Positions 50,895-60,918 are shown, counted from the stretch's first letter. The stretch: 64,000 bases of DNA from Mycobacterium szulgai (GCF_002116635.1 NZ_LQPW01000107.1:1-64000); one strand, 5' to 3'. Numbers and translations: made by a program. Notes: a model not told the origin generated them from the letters alone.

Positions 50895-53800
50895 TCAGAC
50901 GCGGCTGGCGGCCGCTTGTGCGAGTTGGACGCGAGAGGTGAGGCCGAGTTTGGTGTACACGTGCGTCAGGTGAGTTTGCACGGTTCGCGGTGACACGAAA
51001 AGCCTCGTGGCGATGTCCTTGTTGGCCAGTCCCTCGCTTACCAGTCGCACCACATCGATCTCGGTCGGCGTGAGCGACTCCCAACCGGTGGCCGGTCGTT
51101 TACGCCAGCCATGCCCGCGCTTGGCATAGGAGATCGCCTCCTCGGTGGTCAACGCCGCACCTTCGGCCCAGGCGGTGTCGAAAGCGTTCTGGTCCATGGC
51201 ATTTCGCAGTGCAGCCAGCGCCGCCTCATACTCCGCTTGGTAGATCATGAAACGGACTACCCCGAGGCGCTTGCGGATGGCGTCCGCCGCGCCGTAAAGG
51301 CGCGCCGCACCCGTGTGCATGGCGTCCTCGACCGCCATACCGGCCAGGCATTCGAGCACGTCGGGCAGGTCCACATGCGCTTCGCTGTCCGCAGCGCAGC
51401 ACAGCGCGTTCTGGGCGTCGGTTTCGGCCTCCTCCCGCTTACCTTCGGCTTTCGCGATCCTGGCGCGCGTTGCCAGAGCCCTCATCAGGTGGCGGCCGGT
51501 CATCGATTTCATGGCGTCGTCGCACCAGCGGCGCGCCGCGGCCACATCCCCGGCCGCCAGCGCCACCTGCGCATTGAAAGCCCGCTGTGGCGCCGCGATC
51601 TGCGGCAACACCGAGCCCAGGTTCGTCCAGGCCGCTTCGCTGGCGCTTTTAGCCGTCTCCACGTCACCGGCGGCCAGGGCCGCGGTGGCCAACGCCGAAT
51701 AGCCCATACCGGCGAAGTATTCGCCCAACTCCGCCGCATCGAGGGCAAGGTCGGCCGCGGCTCGAGCGGCACTTACATCGCCCTGGTAGGCGAGGGCAAT
51801 GGCCAGGCCCTGCACGCTGTTGGCTCGCTGCATGATTTCCTGCGCCGCCTCAGCCTCTTCGACGACCTCGCCGAACTGGGCGACGGCGTCGGCGAGATCG
51901 CCGCGCATCAACTGTGCGAACCCAAGACACCAACGGCACCACAGCGAATCCGACCGGCTACCGATCGCGTCGGCCAGCTGGCGGCCTTCTTGGGCGGCGG
52001 CGCGCGCTGCGACCGGGAAACCTGCCACGACCGCGTCCACCGCTTGGTAGGTGAGGATCTGGGCCAGCCGCCAGCGATCATCGACGGCGCGCGCAAGGTC
52101 GATCGCCTCAGCGAAGTAACCCGCCGCGACCTGCGCCTGCGCCACCGCTACCGCGATCAGACCGCAGGTGGTCAGGGTCCGGGCCAGCAGCGCAGGGTCG
52201 CCGACTGCACGCGCCATCTGCAGCGCCTGTTGGGCCTGATCCATGCCGGTAGCGGCGTCGACGAACATATCGAGCAGCGCCTTGTCGGCCAGCGCACGCA
52301 CCCGCACCGCGGGCGACACCTCGATCTGTTGGGAACTGACGACTTGCAGGACGATGTCGAACCAGGCCCGACCCTCCCGAATCCGGCCGCGCGTCATCCA
52401 CACGGGCAGCAGCGAAGACGCCAGCGCCAACGCCGTCTCGGTATCGGACTGCTGCAGACTCCACGCGAAGGCGGCCCGCATGTTGTCGATCTCTGCCTCG
52501 GCCTGATCGAGACGCTGGGCGTAGTCGGTACGGCCGGGGTCGTCGAGCAGGGTGCCCAGCGCCGTGTAGTGGTCGCGGTGGCGGGTCCGCACCGCGTCCC
52601 CTTCGCCGGCCTCGGCCAGCTTCTCCTGTGCGTACTCACGCATCGTCTCGAGCAGCCGGTAGCGCGTCCGGCCGCCGGTTTCGCTGGCTACCACCAGCGA
52701 CTTCTCCACCAGCAGGGTGAGGTCGTCGAGGACCTGGTAGCGCGGTACATCACCACCGCTGACGGCGTGCGCGTCATCGAGCGAAAAGGCGCCGGCGAAC
52801 ACCGCGAGCCGGCGGAACAACGCGCGTTCGTGATCGGTCAATATGTCGTAGGACCACTCCACCGAGCCCCACAGCGTTTGCTGACGGCGCGATAGGGTGC
52901 GCGCCCCACCCGTCAACAGCTGGAACCGATCCCGCAGCCCGTCCAGGATTTCCTCGAGCGACAGCGCCCGCACCCGCGCGGCAGCCAGCTCGATCGCCAG
53001 CGGCAAACCGTCGAGCCGGTCACAGATCTCGGTCACCACGGCTCGGTTGTCATCGGTCAGACAGAAATCGGGCCGAACGCGCTGAGCGCGGAAGCTGAAC
53101 ATTTGAATGGCTTCATCAGTGAGCGACAGCGACGGCACCCGGTAGCTCACCTCGCCGGGAACCCGGATCGGCTCCCGGCTGGTCGCCAGCACTCGCACCC
53201 CCGGGCACGTCTCCACCAGCGCCACCACCAGGGCTGCGGCCGCATCCATCACGTGCTCGCAGTTGTCCAGGACCACCAGGGCCCGACGCGCACCGAGGAA
53301 ACGCAGCACGGTGTCGGTCGTGGAGCGGCCGGGCTGGTCGTGTAGACCCAGCGTTCGCGCCACCGTGATCGGCACCAGATCGGGGTGGGTGATCGGCGCC
53401 AGGTCCACAAACCACGCCCCGCCGAACTCTCCCGCCGTCTGGGCGGCGAGCTGTGCGGACATCCGCGTCTTGCCCACACCGCCGGGGCCCGTCAACGTCA
53501 CCAGCCGGTTTTCGGTGAGCAGCCGGTGCACCTCGCTGATCTGCGCGCCGCGCCCCACGAAGCGCGTCAGGTGTACCGGAAGGCCTTGGGCGACAACCTC
53601 ATTGGTAGCCCGCAGCGGCGGGAACTCGTTTCGCAGATCGGGGTGACAAAGCTGTACCACCCGCTCCGGACGCGGTAGGTCACGCAGTTGGTGGGTACCA
53701 AGATCGGTCAGCCAGGCACCCTCCGGCAGCGCATCGGCGACCAGGCTCTCGACCGTGCCCGATAGCACCGTCTGACCGCCATGCGCCAGGTCACGCACCC

Positions 53801-54155
53801 TCGCAGTCCGGTTGATGGTCGGTCCGGCGTAGTTGGCCTCGTCGCGCAGCCGCACTTCGCCGGTATGCACGCCGATGCGTAACCGGATCGGAGCCAGCGG
53901 CGCTCGCTGCAAGTCCAGCGCGGCCGACACCGCATCAGAGGCACGCGTGAACGCCACGACAAAGCTGTCACCCTCGCCCTGCTCGACCGGGCGGACTCCG
54001 TCATGGGCGGCGATCACGTCGGACACCACGGTATCGAGGCGCTGCATCGCTGCGGCCATTTCGTCGGGCTGGGCCTCCCACAGCCGCGTCGAGCCCTCGA
54101 CATCGGCCAACAGCAATGTCACCGTGCCCTGCGGCAGCAACTCGCTCACGCCCAT
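50895..54155 (-). CDS. Cyclase-AAA ATPase-LuxR regulator inside the dcw operon
   Basis: 1086 residues. (1) An N-terminal class III nucleotide cyclase domain (about 8-165) with metal Asp18 in LLLADVEGST and Asp63 in QGEGDSF, and Asn115/Arg119 in INRTARV. The substrate-selecting Lys and Asp are replaced by Gln59 and Asn108, as I recall for M. tuberculosis Rv0386. (2) A STAND/NB-ARC ATPase with Walker A GPGGVGKT (223-230), ALVVLDNCEHV as Walker B, and DRLDGLPLAIELAAARV. (3) A TPR-like helical region. (4) A C-terminal LuxR HTH (LTPTEIDVVRLVSEGLANKD, then VSPRTVQTHL). Start could also be GTG 54149. It replaces the genes between pbpB and murE in M. tuberculosis and is read in the same direction. 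Confidence 0.93.
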   Translation of the reverse strand: MGVSELLPQGTVTLLLADVEGSTRLWEAQPDEMAAAMQRLDTVVSDVIAAHDGVRPVEQGEGDSFVVAFTRASDAVSAALDLQRAPLAPIRLRIGVHTGEVRLRDEANYAGPTINRTARVRDLAHGGQTVLSGTVESLVADALPEGAWLTDLGTHQLRDLPRPERVVQLCHPDLRNEFPPLRATNEVVAQGLPVHLTRFVGRGAQISEVHRLLTENRLVTLTGPGGVGKTRMSAQLAAQTAGEFGGAWFVDLAPITHPDLVPITVARTLGLHDQPGRSTTDTVLRFLGARRALVVLDNCEHVMDAAAALVVALVETCPGVRVLATSREPIRVPGEVSYRVPSLSLTDEAIQMFSFRAQRVRPDFCLTDDNRAVVTEICDRLDGLPLAIELAAARVRALSLEEILDGLRDRFQLLTGGARTLSRRQQTLWGSVEWSYDILTDHERALFRRLAVFAGAFSLDDAHAVSGGDVPRYQVLDDLTLLVEKSLVVASETGGRTRYRLLETMREYAQEKLAEAGEGDAVRTRHRDHYTALGTLLDDPGRTDYAQRLDQAEAEIDNMRAAFAWSLQQSDTETALALASSLLPVWMTRGRIREGRAWFDIVLQVVSSQQIEVSPAVRVRALADKALLDMFVDAATGMDQAQQALQMARAVGDPALLARTLTTCGLIAVAVAQAQVAAGYFAEAIDLARAVDDRWRLAQILTYQAVDAVVAGFPVAARAAAQEGRQLADAIGSRSDSLWCRWCLGFAQLMRGDLADAVAQFGEVVEEAEAAQEIMQRANSVQGLAIALAYQGDVSAARAAADLALDAAELGEYFAGMGYSALATAALAAGDVETAKSASEAAWTNLGSVLPQIAAPQRAFNAQVALAAGDVAAARRWCDDAMKSMTGRHLMRALATRARIAKAEGKREEAETDAQNALCCAADSEAHVDLPDVLECLAGMAVEDAMHTGAARLYGAADAIRKRLGVVRFMIYQAEYEAALAALRNAMDQNAFDTAWAEGAALTTEEAISYAKRGHGWRKRPATGWESLTPTEIDVVRLVSEGLANKDIATRLFVSPRTVQTHLTHVYTKLGLTSRVQLAQAAASRV

Positions 54156-54257
54156 CGCTCCTCGGTCGCACTCATGCTAGCCAGCATCCAGCCACCGTGA
54201 AACATAAAATACTGGCGGCCGAGCAAAAGGCGTTATGGGCGCGCCCGCAAATTTTTT

Positions 54258-56306
54258 CTACGTTGCCTGCAGCAGCAGTGGTGGGCCGGGATCCGGTGAC
54301 AGCGGAACATTCTCACGCTGCATGAGCCAGCCCGCGATGTTGTGGAACAGCGGAGCCGCCGAATGTCCGGGGGTGCCGTCGGCGTTGCGCTCGGGGTTGT
54401 CCAGCATCAGGCCGATGACGTAGCGGGGATTATCGACGGTGGCCATGCCGGCGAACGTGATCCAGTAGACGTTGTCGAAATAACAGCCGCAGGCGGGATT
54501 GATCTGCTGCGCGGTGCCGGTCTTGCCGGCCATCTGATAGCCCGGCACCGCGGCGGCAGGCCCGGTGCCCTGCTGGTAGCCCATCGGGTCATGCTGCACA
54601 ACCGCACGCAGCATCTGGCGCACGGTCTGGGCGGTCTGCGGAGACACCACCCGGATGCCGTCGGGACGCGGCTCCTCGGTCCGGGTGCCGTCGGCGCCGA
54701 TGGTGGCCTTGATGATTCGCGGCGGTATCCGCACACCGTCGTTGGCGATGGCCTGGTACATGCCGGCCATCTGCAGCAGGGTCATCGAAAGGCCTTGTCC
54801 GATAGGCAAGTTCGAGAAGGTGCTGCCCGACCACTGGTCGATGGGCGGCACCAGCCCGGAGCTCTCACCGGGTAGCCCCACACTGGTGCGCTGCCCCAGC
54901 CCGAACTTGCGCACCATGTCGTAGAAGCGCTCCGGGCCCACCCGTTGGGCCAGCATCAGCGTGCCGACGTTGGACGACTTCCCGAATACACCGGTGGTGG
55001 TGTAAGGCATCACGCCGTGCTCCCAGGCATCATGAATCGGGACCCCGCCCATCTGGATCGAACCCGGGACCTGCAGCACCTCGTCGGGATTGGACAGCCC
55101 GTACTCGATGACAGAGGCGGCGGTGATGATCTTGTTCACCGATCCCGGCTCGAAGGGCGAGGACACCGCGAGGTTGCCCAGCTGCCTATCGCCCTGCCGC
55201 CCGATGTCTTGGGACGGGTCAAAGGTGTTGTCGTTGGCCATGGCGAGCACTTCGCCGGTCTTGGCGTCGAGCACCACCGCCGAAACGTTGTGCGCCCCAG
55301 ACAGGTTCTTGGCCTGCTGCACCTGCTGCTGCACGTAGAACTGGATGTCGTCGTCGAGCGTCAGCTGGATGGTCGAGCCGTGCACCGCCTTATGCCGGTT
55401 GCGGTAACTCCCGGGAATGACGACGCCGTCCGAACCGCGGTCGTAGGTGACCGAACCGTCGGTTCCAGCAAGCATTGCGTCGAGCGAGTCCTCCAGACCG
55501 AGCAGGCCGTGGCCGTCCCAGTCGATGCCACCGACGATGTTGGCCGCCAGCGATCCGCCCGGATACTGGCGCAGGTCCTGCCGCTCGGAACCCACTTCGG
55601 GATACTTTGACGAGATGGCGCTGGCTACGGCGGGGTCGACGGCACGCGCCAAATAGACGAACGATTCGTTGCTTTCCAGCTTCTTCAACAAAGTTGCGCT
55701 GTCGGGCTTGTTGTTCAGCTTGCCCGAGATCTCCTTGGCGATGTCCTTGAGCCGCTGCTGCGGGTCTGGCGCGTGCGGAGACTTCTTCTTGGCCTCGTCC
55801 AGCTGCTGGCGAACCCGCTTTGGCTGAAACGTCAACGCGCGCGCTTGGGTGGTGAACGCGAGCCGGTCGTTGTGACGGTCGACAATTGCGCCCCGCACTG
55901 CGGGTTCGACGTCGGTGACCTTGAGCTGGCCCGCCGCCTGGGCACGCAAGTCCGCGGCATTGGATACCTGCAAGAAGAACAGCTGAGTCGCGGCCACCAT
56001 GATCAACGCGAAAATCACCGCGTTGCCGGCCCGGTGCCGGAAGACGAACGAGGCGCCACGGCCGGCCACCTCCACCGCCTGACGGGTGCGCCGCTCCCGG
56101 GCTGAGCGACCCGACTGGGCGTCCTCTGTGCGCACCACCGGACGAGACTTCTTGGCTTCTTTGGCTTTCCGCATCCGGGTGGGCTCGCGGGTTTCCTTGA
56201 CCCGCTGGGCCTTCTGGGGCTTTTGCGGCTTTGGGGCTTTGCGGCCGGCGCGCGACGGCCGCTCCGACTGCGCCGGCCGGGGCCGCCGGGAGTCGCCGCG
56301 GCTCAC
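54258..56306 (-). CDS. pbpB: Septal penicillin-binding protein PbpB (FtsI)
   Basis: 682 residues. A very basic cytoplasmic N-terminus (about 1-90) precedes one membrane segment (NAVIFALIMVAATQLFFLQV). The PBP dimer domain follows, then the transpeptidase domain with S-x-x-K in PGSVNKII, S-x-N in GKSSNVGTL and K-T-G in MAGKTGTAQQ. It cross-links septal peptidoglycan together with FtsW. The ATG overlaps the stop of the FtsL-like gene. The loop GRNLQFDN-type region near the active site is PACGCYFDNVYW, with two Cys that could form a disulphide. Confidence 0.98.
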   Translation of the reverse strand: MSRGDSRRPRPAQSERPSRAGRKAPKPQKPQKAQRVKETREPTRMRKAKEAKKSRPVVRTEDAQSGRSARERRTRQAVEVAGRGASFVFRHRAGNAVIFALIMVAATQLFFLQVSNAADLRAQAAGQLKVTDVEPAVRGAIVDRHNDRLAFTTQARALTFQPKRVRQQLDEAKKKSPHAPDPQQRLKDIAKEISGKLNNKPDSATLLKKLESNESFVYLARAVDPAVASAISSKYPEVGSERQDLRQYPGGSLAANIVGGIDWDGHGLLGLEDSLDAMLAGTDGSVTYDRGSDGVVIPGSYRNRHKAVHGSTIQLTLDDDIQFYVQQQVQQAKNLSGAHNVSAVVLDAKTGEVLAMANDNTFDPSQDIGRQGDRQLGNLAVSSPFEPGSVNKIITAASVIEYGLSNPDEVLQVPGSIQMGGVPIHDAWEHGVMPYTTTGVFGKSSNVGTLMLAQRVGPERFYDMVRKFGLGQRTSVGLPGESSGLVPPIDQWSGSTFSNLPIGQGLSMTLLQMAGMYQAIANDGVRIPPRIIKATIGADGTRTEEPRPDGIRVVSPQTAQTVRQMLRAVVQHDPMGYQQGTGPAAAVPGYQMAGKTGTAQQINPACGCYFDNVYWITFAGMATVDNPRYVIGLMLDNPERNADGTPGHSAAPLFHNIAGWLMQRENVPLSPDPGPPLLLQAT

Positions 56307-57580
56307 CTCGGGGCTCCCGGCGGCGTTCCGGTTACGGGCCCGAACTGTTCACCGGTGGCCGGTGCCGGTGCGACCGCCGGTGGCGGCAGCGCCGGTGCAA
56401 CGGCCGGTGGTGCCGGCGCCGGTTGCGGCGCCAGCGCCGGGACTAGCGGCCCCAGGATCGGAGCCAGCGGGGCCAGCAGTGTGCCCGGCGATAACGCGTG
56501 GGGTGCGGCCGGGACCGGCGCGGGTTGCTGCGGAACCGGGATTTCGGCCGGTGCCGGGGCGGGCGTCGCACCCAACGGTGCGGTCACCTGGCCCGGCGGC
56601 ACCTGGACCAGCGGCAGCTGGCCTGGCACCTGATCGTGGATCCCCGGCACCTGACCGGGAATCACCGGCGCCTGACCAGGGATCACCGGTGCCTGACCGG
56701 GGATCACCGGCGCCTGACCCGGCAGCAATTGGCCGCCTGGGGCCGGCAATTGCGTGCCGCCCAGCGTCGACGCACCGTCCGGCGCGCGCAGCAACAACTG
56801 CGGACCGGGCCGAGCGGGCGCCGCGGGATCACCGGGACCGGGCGACAGCCGGACCGAAACCTCCGGCGGAGGAGCCACCGGCTTCGGTGGCTGCGGTGGC
56901 CCCTCTTCAGGCAGCTTGGCGTTCAGTGGCGGCGGCGGAACTCCGTCGGCCGGCTTGGGGGTGCCCACGACAACCCAGTTGCCGTCCGGGGCCTGCACCA
57001 GGTGGGCGGTGTCTCGCGTCGGGATCATGCCCTGCTTGCGGGCCGCCTCTGCCAGTGCCGGCGCCGATTGCGCCTCGCGCACATCACGTTCCAGCGCCTC
57101 TTTCTGCTGCTGCAGCATCCGGGTCCGCTCGCGGGCATGGCTGAGTTGGTAGGAACGCTCGGCGGCATCGGTGGACAACCACAGCGTCAGAGCCAAGCCG
57201 ACGCCCAGCGAACCGATCACCAATACGACAAAGGGAACCCTGCTCGCCAAGGTGCGCGGCCGCAGGTCGATGGATGCCAGCCTAGCGGCCAACCGCTCAC
57301 TCAGTTTGGCTCTAATAACCTTGGGCGCCTTGGCTTTCCGTGCCTTTGCCCGGGCCTTTGCCTGACTGCTGTTCTTGGCCGGGGCGGGCCGGTCGACGGG
57401 CCGGGGAATCGGGCTGGTCTGCGGTCCCGACTTCGGCGCGCGCACCTCGCGGCTGGGCGCGGTGCTCTTGCGGGTGCGCCGGGACGCCGCCTCAGCCGTG
57501 CGCGTCCGGGTAGCCCCCTCGCGCCCGGCGCGGCGATCACCGCCGCGCCGCTTTGGCGTGTCGCGCTTCACCTTCATCAA
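56303..57580 (-). CDS. FtsL-like, Pro-rich division protein (Rv2164c-like)
   Basis: 425 residues. A basic N-terminus (about 1-115) precedes a membrane segment ([21 protein letters not shown]). An FtsL-type coiled coil ([20 protein letters not shown], then [11 protein letters not shown]) and a conserved small domain ([20 protein letters not shown], then [13 protein letters not shown]) follow. The long C-terminal tail is Pro/Ala/Gly-rich and includes three tandem GQAPVIP heptads. Position between rsmH and pbpB is exactly that of ftsL in other dcw clusters. It likely bridges FtsQ and the FtsW-PbpB pair. Overlaps both neighbours by ATGA. Confidence 0.9.
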   Translation of the reverse strand: MMKVKRDTPKRRGGDRRAGREGATRTRTAEAASRRTRKSTAPSREVRAPKSGPQTSPIPRPVDRPAPAKNSSQAKARAKARKAKAPKVIRAKLSERLAARLASIDLRPRTLASRVPFVVLVIGSLGVGLALTLWLSTDAAERSYQLSHARERTRMLQQQKEALERDVREAQSAPALAEAARKQGMIPTRDTAHLVQAPDGNWVVVGTPKPADGVPPPPLNAKLPEEGPPQPPKPVAPPPEVSVRLSPGPGDPAAPARPGPQLLLRAPDGASTLGGTQLPAPGGQLLPGQAPVIPGQAPVIPGQAPVIPGQVPGIHDQVPGQLPLVQVPPGQVTAPLGATPAPAPAEIPVPQQPAPVPAAPHALSPGTLLAPLAPILGPLVPALAPQPAPAPPAVAPALPPPAVAPAPATGEQFGPVTGTPPGAPR

Positions 57581-58683
57581 TCGCCCTCCCCAACTCGTTG
57601 CAGAGCACGCAACCGCACCGGCGCACTGCGGGCATTGCGTTCGATCTCGGCAGCATCTGCCCGTTCGGCGCCCCGCGTGAGCGACCGGAATCGCGGCCCA
57701 TGGCCGGGAAGCTCCACCGGCAGATCCGCCGGCGTCCGGGAGGCGACCGCATCGGCGAAGTAGCGCTTGACTATCCGGTCCTCCAGCGACTGGTAGGCCA
57801 GCACCACGATTCGTCCGGCAACGGTCAGCGCGTCCAGTGCGGCAGGAATGGCGCTGCGCAACGAGTCCAGCTCGTCATTGACCGCGATGCGCAGCGCCTG
57901 AAATGTCCTCTTGGCCGGATGCCCGCCGGTGCGCCGCGCCGGAGCCGGAATCGCCTCGTAGAGCAGCTCGACCAATTCGGCGGTGGAGGTGAACGGCGCG
58001 CGGGCCCGCCGACGGACGATATGCGCGGCAATCCGGCGGGAAAACTTCTCCTCGCCGTAGCGGTAAAGGATGTCAGCCAGTGCGGCCTCGTCGTAGGTGT
58101 TGACGATGTCGGCTGCGGTCCGCGACGCCGCCGGGTCCATCCGCATGTCCAGCGGCGCATCCTTGGCGTAGGCGAAGCCACGCTCGGCGCGGTCGAGCTG
58201 CATCGAGGAGACACCGAGGTCGAACAACACCGCATCAACGGATTCGGTTGTGGCGTAACCGGATTCGTCCAGAGCCGCAGCGATGCCATCATAGCGGGTG
58301 TGCACCAGCGTGACCCGGTCGCCGAAACGCGCCAACCGCGCCCCGGCGATGCTCAGGGCAGTCGGGTCGCGGTCCAGTCCGATCAGCTTGAGCCCCGGCA
58401 ACTCGCTGAGAAACCGCTCCGCATGTCCGCCCGCACCCACGGTGGCATCAACGAGCACCGCGTTCTCGCGGGTCAGCGCCGGGCTGAGCAATTCGAAGCA
58501 ACGTTGCGCCAAGACCGGCACATGTCCGAAATCGCCTGCCTCCGAACCTCGTTCGTCAGCCACCGCAACGCCTACCCGCAGTGCCACCTCTGCACCGAGG
58601 TCCCTGTCCGAAGGCGCGAACCTGGCGTTGGGGAAGTACGCCAGGGCCGGTTCGGGCAGAGACCACGGTGCATAGGCATGCAC
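57577..58683 (-). CDS. rsmH: 16S rRNA m4C1402 methyltransferase RsmH (MraW)
   Basis: 368 residues. SAM-binding motif [31 protein letters not shown], then [41 protein letters not shown] and [15 protein letters not shown] are characteristic. It N4-methylates C1402 of 16S rRNA. GTG 58683 starts one base after the mraZ stop and aligns with the M. tuberculosis start; a longer frame to 58797 runs back into mraZ. Its stop overlaps the FtsL-like gene by four bases. Confidence 0.96.
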   Translation of the reverse strand: MHAYAPWSLPEPALAYFPNARFAPSDRDLGAEVALRVGVAVADERGSEAGDFGHVPVLAQRCFELLSPALTRENAVLVDATVGAGGHAERFLSELPGLKLIGLDRDPTALSIAGARLARFGDRVTLVHTRYDGIAAALDESGYATTESVDAVLFDLGVSSMQLDRAERGFAYAKDAPLDMRMDPAASRTAADIVNTYDEAALADILYRYGEEKFSRRIAAHIVRRRARAPFTSTAELVELLYEAIPAPARRTGGHPAKRTFQALRIAVNDELDSLRSAIPAALDALTVAGRIVVLAYQSLEDRIVKRYFADAVASRTPADLPVELPGHGPRFRSLTRGAERADAAEIERNARSAPVRLRALQRVGEGD

Positions 58684-58684
58684 C

Positions 58685-59116
58685 TCAGAAGATGTCGCCG
58701 AGTGCTTCATCGCTGGCCGCGGAGAAGTTCTCTTCATGGATTTGTTGGTAGTTCTGCCAGGCCTGTGCATCCCAGATCTCGAGGTAATCGACGGCACCGA
58801 TCACCACACAATCCTTGGAAAGGCCCGCATAGCGACGGTGGTCGGCCGACAACGTGATCCGGCCCTGACCGTCAGGGTGCTGCTCGTCGGTACCGGCGGC
58901 GAGGTTACGCAGGAACGCCCTGGCCTCCGGGTTGCTTCGCGGTGCCTTGCTCGCCCGGCGGGCCAGTTGCTCGAACTCCGCCCTGGGATACACAGCGAGG
59001 CTGTGATCTTGGCTCTTGGTGACCATCAACCCCCCTGCCAATGCGTCGCGAAATTTGGCTGGCAGCGTGAGCCGCCCTTTGTCGTCGAGTTTGGGCGTGT
59101 AGGTGCCAAGAAACAC
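58685..59116 (-). CDS. mraZ: Transcriptional regulator MraZ
   Basis: 143 residues with two SpoVT/AbrB-like halves, [16 protein letters not shown] (about 10-25) and [16 protein letters not shown] (about 85-100); the DxxGR motif is present in both. MraZ forms a ring and binds tandem TGGGN boxes in its own promoter, repressing the dcw operon. GTG 59116 gives [15 protein letters not shown] and the standard length. It is the first gene of the leftward operon; the matching boxes lie 48-82 bp upstream. Confidence 0.97.
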   Translation of the reverse strand: MFLGTYTPKLDDKGRLTLPAKFRDALAGGLMVTKSQDHSLAVYPRAEFEQLARRASKAPRSNPEARAFLRNLAAGTDEQHPDGQGRITLSADHRRYAGLSKDCVVIGAVDYLEIWDAQAWQNYQQIHEENFSAASDEALGDIF

Positions 59117-59163
59117 TGCGGCACCTCCCACTTAGTGCTGCTCTGCCCTCTCCCAAACACTTC

Positions 59164-59198
59164 GGCCACCATACCCCACAATCCCCCACTTTTCCCCA
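59164..59198 (-). promoter_or_regulatory. mraZ: MraZ operator: four boxes at exact 10-bp spacing
   Basis: On the coding (minus) strand, TGGGG occurs at 59194-59198, 59184-59188 and 59174-59178, and TGGCC at 59164-59168, each with a 5-base spacer. In E. coli MraZ binds TGGGN repeats with 5-base spacers, which is the same layout. The array ends 48 bp before the mraZ start, as expected for autorepression. Confidence 0.75.
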
Positions 59199-59337
59199 GA
59201 AACACCCCTTCTGCGAGTGTCTATGTCGCGTCAGGCCGCCAATCCCCCACGTCAGCTCCGGTACGCGTGACCATCGGCCACGGCGCCGACTCGGTGCGAG
59301 ACCGAAAAACCGCACCTCAAAAGGCAAAAAGCGGAAT

Positions 59338-59374
59338 TGGGGGATTGAGTGGGGCCAAGTGGGGCGGTTTGGGC
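59338..59374 (+). promoter_or_regulatory. Second TGGGN array, opposite polarity
   Basis: On the plus strand, TGGGG at 59350-59354 and 59360-59364 and TGGGC at 59370-59374 are spaced exactly 10 bp; a further TGGGG at 59338 is 12 bp away. This may be a second MraZ site or a chance G-rich run. The polarity is reversed relative to the first array. Confidence 0.45.
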
Positions 59375-59499
59375 ACAACTGCGCCACAGGTGCGACACGA
59401 GACGGCAACTGCGCCCTATTTCAACGCGCTCCGGACATCGACGTGCGCACCCGACGGCGCACCCTCAGATGCGCGTCCACCACCACAGGATCGGTGCAC

Positions 59500-59527
59500 A
59501 AAAAACGGGGCAGCTTACGCTGCCCCG
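59500..59527 (-). terminator. Intrinsic terminator of the DUF3040 gene
   Basis: Read leftward, CGGGGCAGC (59519-59527) pairs with GCTGCCCCG (59506-59514) around a 4-base loop, followed directly by six T (59500-59505). It lies 12 bp after the stop of the DUF3040 gene. A perfect GC stem plus T-run is uncommon in mycobacteria. Confidence 0.88.
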
Positions 59528-59539
59528 CCTGTCTTGCGG

Positions 59540-59944
59540 CTAGTCGTCGAAACGACGCCGGAACCGGTCCTCCATACGACTGGTGAACGAACCGCCCGCG
59601 CCCTTGTTGCGGCGCTGACGCGAGGCACCGGGCATCGGTCCGCCGTGACCCGAGCCGCGGGACAACCGAGGACCGGTGATGGCGAACACCACACCGCCGA
59701 ACATCACCACGAAACCGAACACACTGAGAATCGGGAAACTGCCGATCATCGTCGCTTTGAACGCGACGCCGGAAACGAGCATCCCGAGACCGATGACGAA
59801 TAAAGCAGCACCTTGCAAACGCCGCCGCGCGGTAGGGGCCCGGAAGCCGCCGCCGCGGACACTTGATGCGAATTTGGGGTCTTCGGCGTAGAGAGCGCTC
59901 TCGATCTGGTCGAGCATCCGCTGCTCATGATCGGAGAGTGGCAT
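59540..59944 (-). CDS. DUF3040 membrane protein (Rv2169c orthologue)
   Basis: 134 residues. The N-terminal MPLSDHEQRMLDQIESALYA and EDPKFASSVRGG are diagnostic of DUF3040. Two membrane segments follow (LQGAALFVIGLGMLVSGVAF and FPILSVFGFVVMFGGVVFAI), then a basic, Gly/Arg-rich C-terminus (SRMEDRFRRRFDD). The function is unknown; the gene is conserved beside mraZ in mycobacteria. It ends with a strong intrinsic terminator. The ATG follows GGAGGG at good spacing (reverse of CCCTCC at 59950). Confidence 0.92.
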   Translation of the reverse strand: MPLSDHEQRMLDQIESALYAEDPKFASSVRGGGFRAPTARRRLQGAALFVIGLGMLVSGVAFKATMIGSFPILSVFGFVVMFGGVVFAITGPRLSRGSGHGGPMPGASRQRRNKGAGGSFTSRMEDRFRRRFDD

Positions 59945-60230
59945 TCGTCCCTCCTTGCCGACAGACTGTCCCGTAACGACCGATAAAACGCGGATGCCCG
60001 TTGTGCGGGCAACTAACTCAGATGATACGAGGTCAATCTGCGCCGTACCACTGGTTCGTCGGCGATTCTATCCCGCCAATACCACAGGGACGCGATGGGT
60101 CGCCATGGTCATTCGGTGCAACTCATCACATGATCGGTCACATGGACCGCTCGTAGGTGCGCAGGCGCCCCGTCTGATACTGGTTCAAAAGCACCACACG
60201 TGTTCACCGCATGAGGAGGGCAACACCGAG

Positions 60231-60869
60231 TTGGCGATATTCCTCATCGATCTGCCGCCGGACGATATGGAGCGCCGTCTCGGTGAAGCCCTCAGTGTTT
60301 ATGTAGACGCCATGCGTTACCCCAGGGGCACTGAGCACCAGCGCTCGGCGATGTGGCTGGAGCACATCCGGCGGCGTGGCTGGCAGGCGGTGGCGGCCGT
60401 GGATGTCGAGGCGGCCGGTGGGCAGAGCGACGGCGAGGATGCCGGCAGCGCGCCCCAGGACTACCAGCCGTCGCCCGAGGAATTGAGCTGCGCGCCGATG
60501 CTCGGTGTGGCCTACGGCTATCCCGGGGCGCCGGGTCAATGGTGGCAGCAGCAGGTGGTGCTGGGTCTGCAACGCAGCGGCTTTCCGCCCCATGCCATCA
60601 CCCGGCTGATGACCAGCTACTTCGAGTTGACCGAATTGCACATTCATCCACGCGCGCAGGGCCGTGGTCTCGGTGAGGCATTGGCCCGACGGCTGCTCGC
60701 GGGTCGTGGCGAGGAGCATGTGCTGCTGTCCACGCCGGAGACCAACGGCGAGGCCAACCGGGCCTGGCGGTTGTACCGGCGGCTGGGCTTCAGCGACGTC
60801 ATCCGCGGCTACCACTTCGCCGGCGACCCTCGAGCGTTTGCGATCCTTGGCCGCGCGCTACCGCTATAA
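60231..60869 (+). CDS. GNAT-family acetyltransferase (Rv2170 orthologue)
   Basis: 212 residues. The GNAT fold shows in LTELHIHPRAQGRGLGEALA (motif A, with R/Q-x-x-G-x-G/A for acetyl-CoA), LLSTPETNGEANRAWRLYRRLGF (motif B) and the N-terminal beta strands. The M. tuberculosis counterpart has been linked to lysine acetylation of isocitrate dehydrogenase; I recall this without certainty. TTG 60231 is taken because it gives AIFLIDLPPDDMERR at the right length and GAGGAGGG lies upstream. It is followed by lppM 49 bp later on the same strand. Confidence 0.9.
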   Translation: MAIFLIDLPPDDMERRLGEALSVYVDAMRYPRGTEHQRSAMWLEHIRRRGWQAVAAVDVEAAGGQSDGEDAGSAPQDYQPSPEELSCAPMLGVAYGYPGAPGQWWQQQVVLGLQRSGFPPHAITRLMTSYFELTELHIHPRAQGRGLGEALARRLLAGRGEEHVLLSTPETNGEANRAWRLYRRLGFSDVIRGYHFAGDPRAFAILGRALPL

Positions 60870-60918
60870 CCCCAGACGGCTTGCCGAAGGGGCACACCGG
60901 GTCTGGCACGATGACCTG

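Larger units (their letters stand above)
59117..59539. other. mraZ upstream region
   Basis: 423 bp between mraZ and the DUF3040 gene. It contains two arrays of TGGGN boxes (minus-strand 59164-59198, plus-strand 59338-59374) and a terminator for the DUF3040 gene. Long frames crossing it lack any family sign. Confidence 0.6.
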
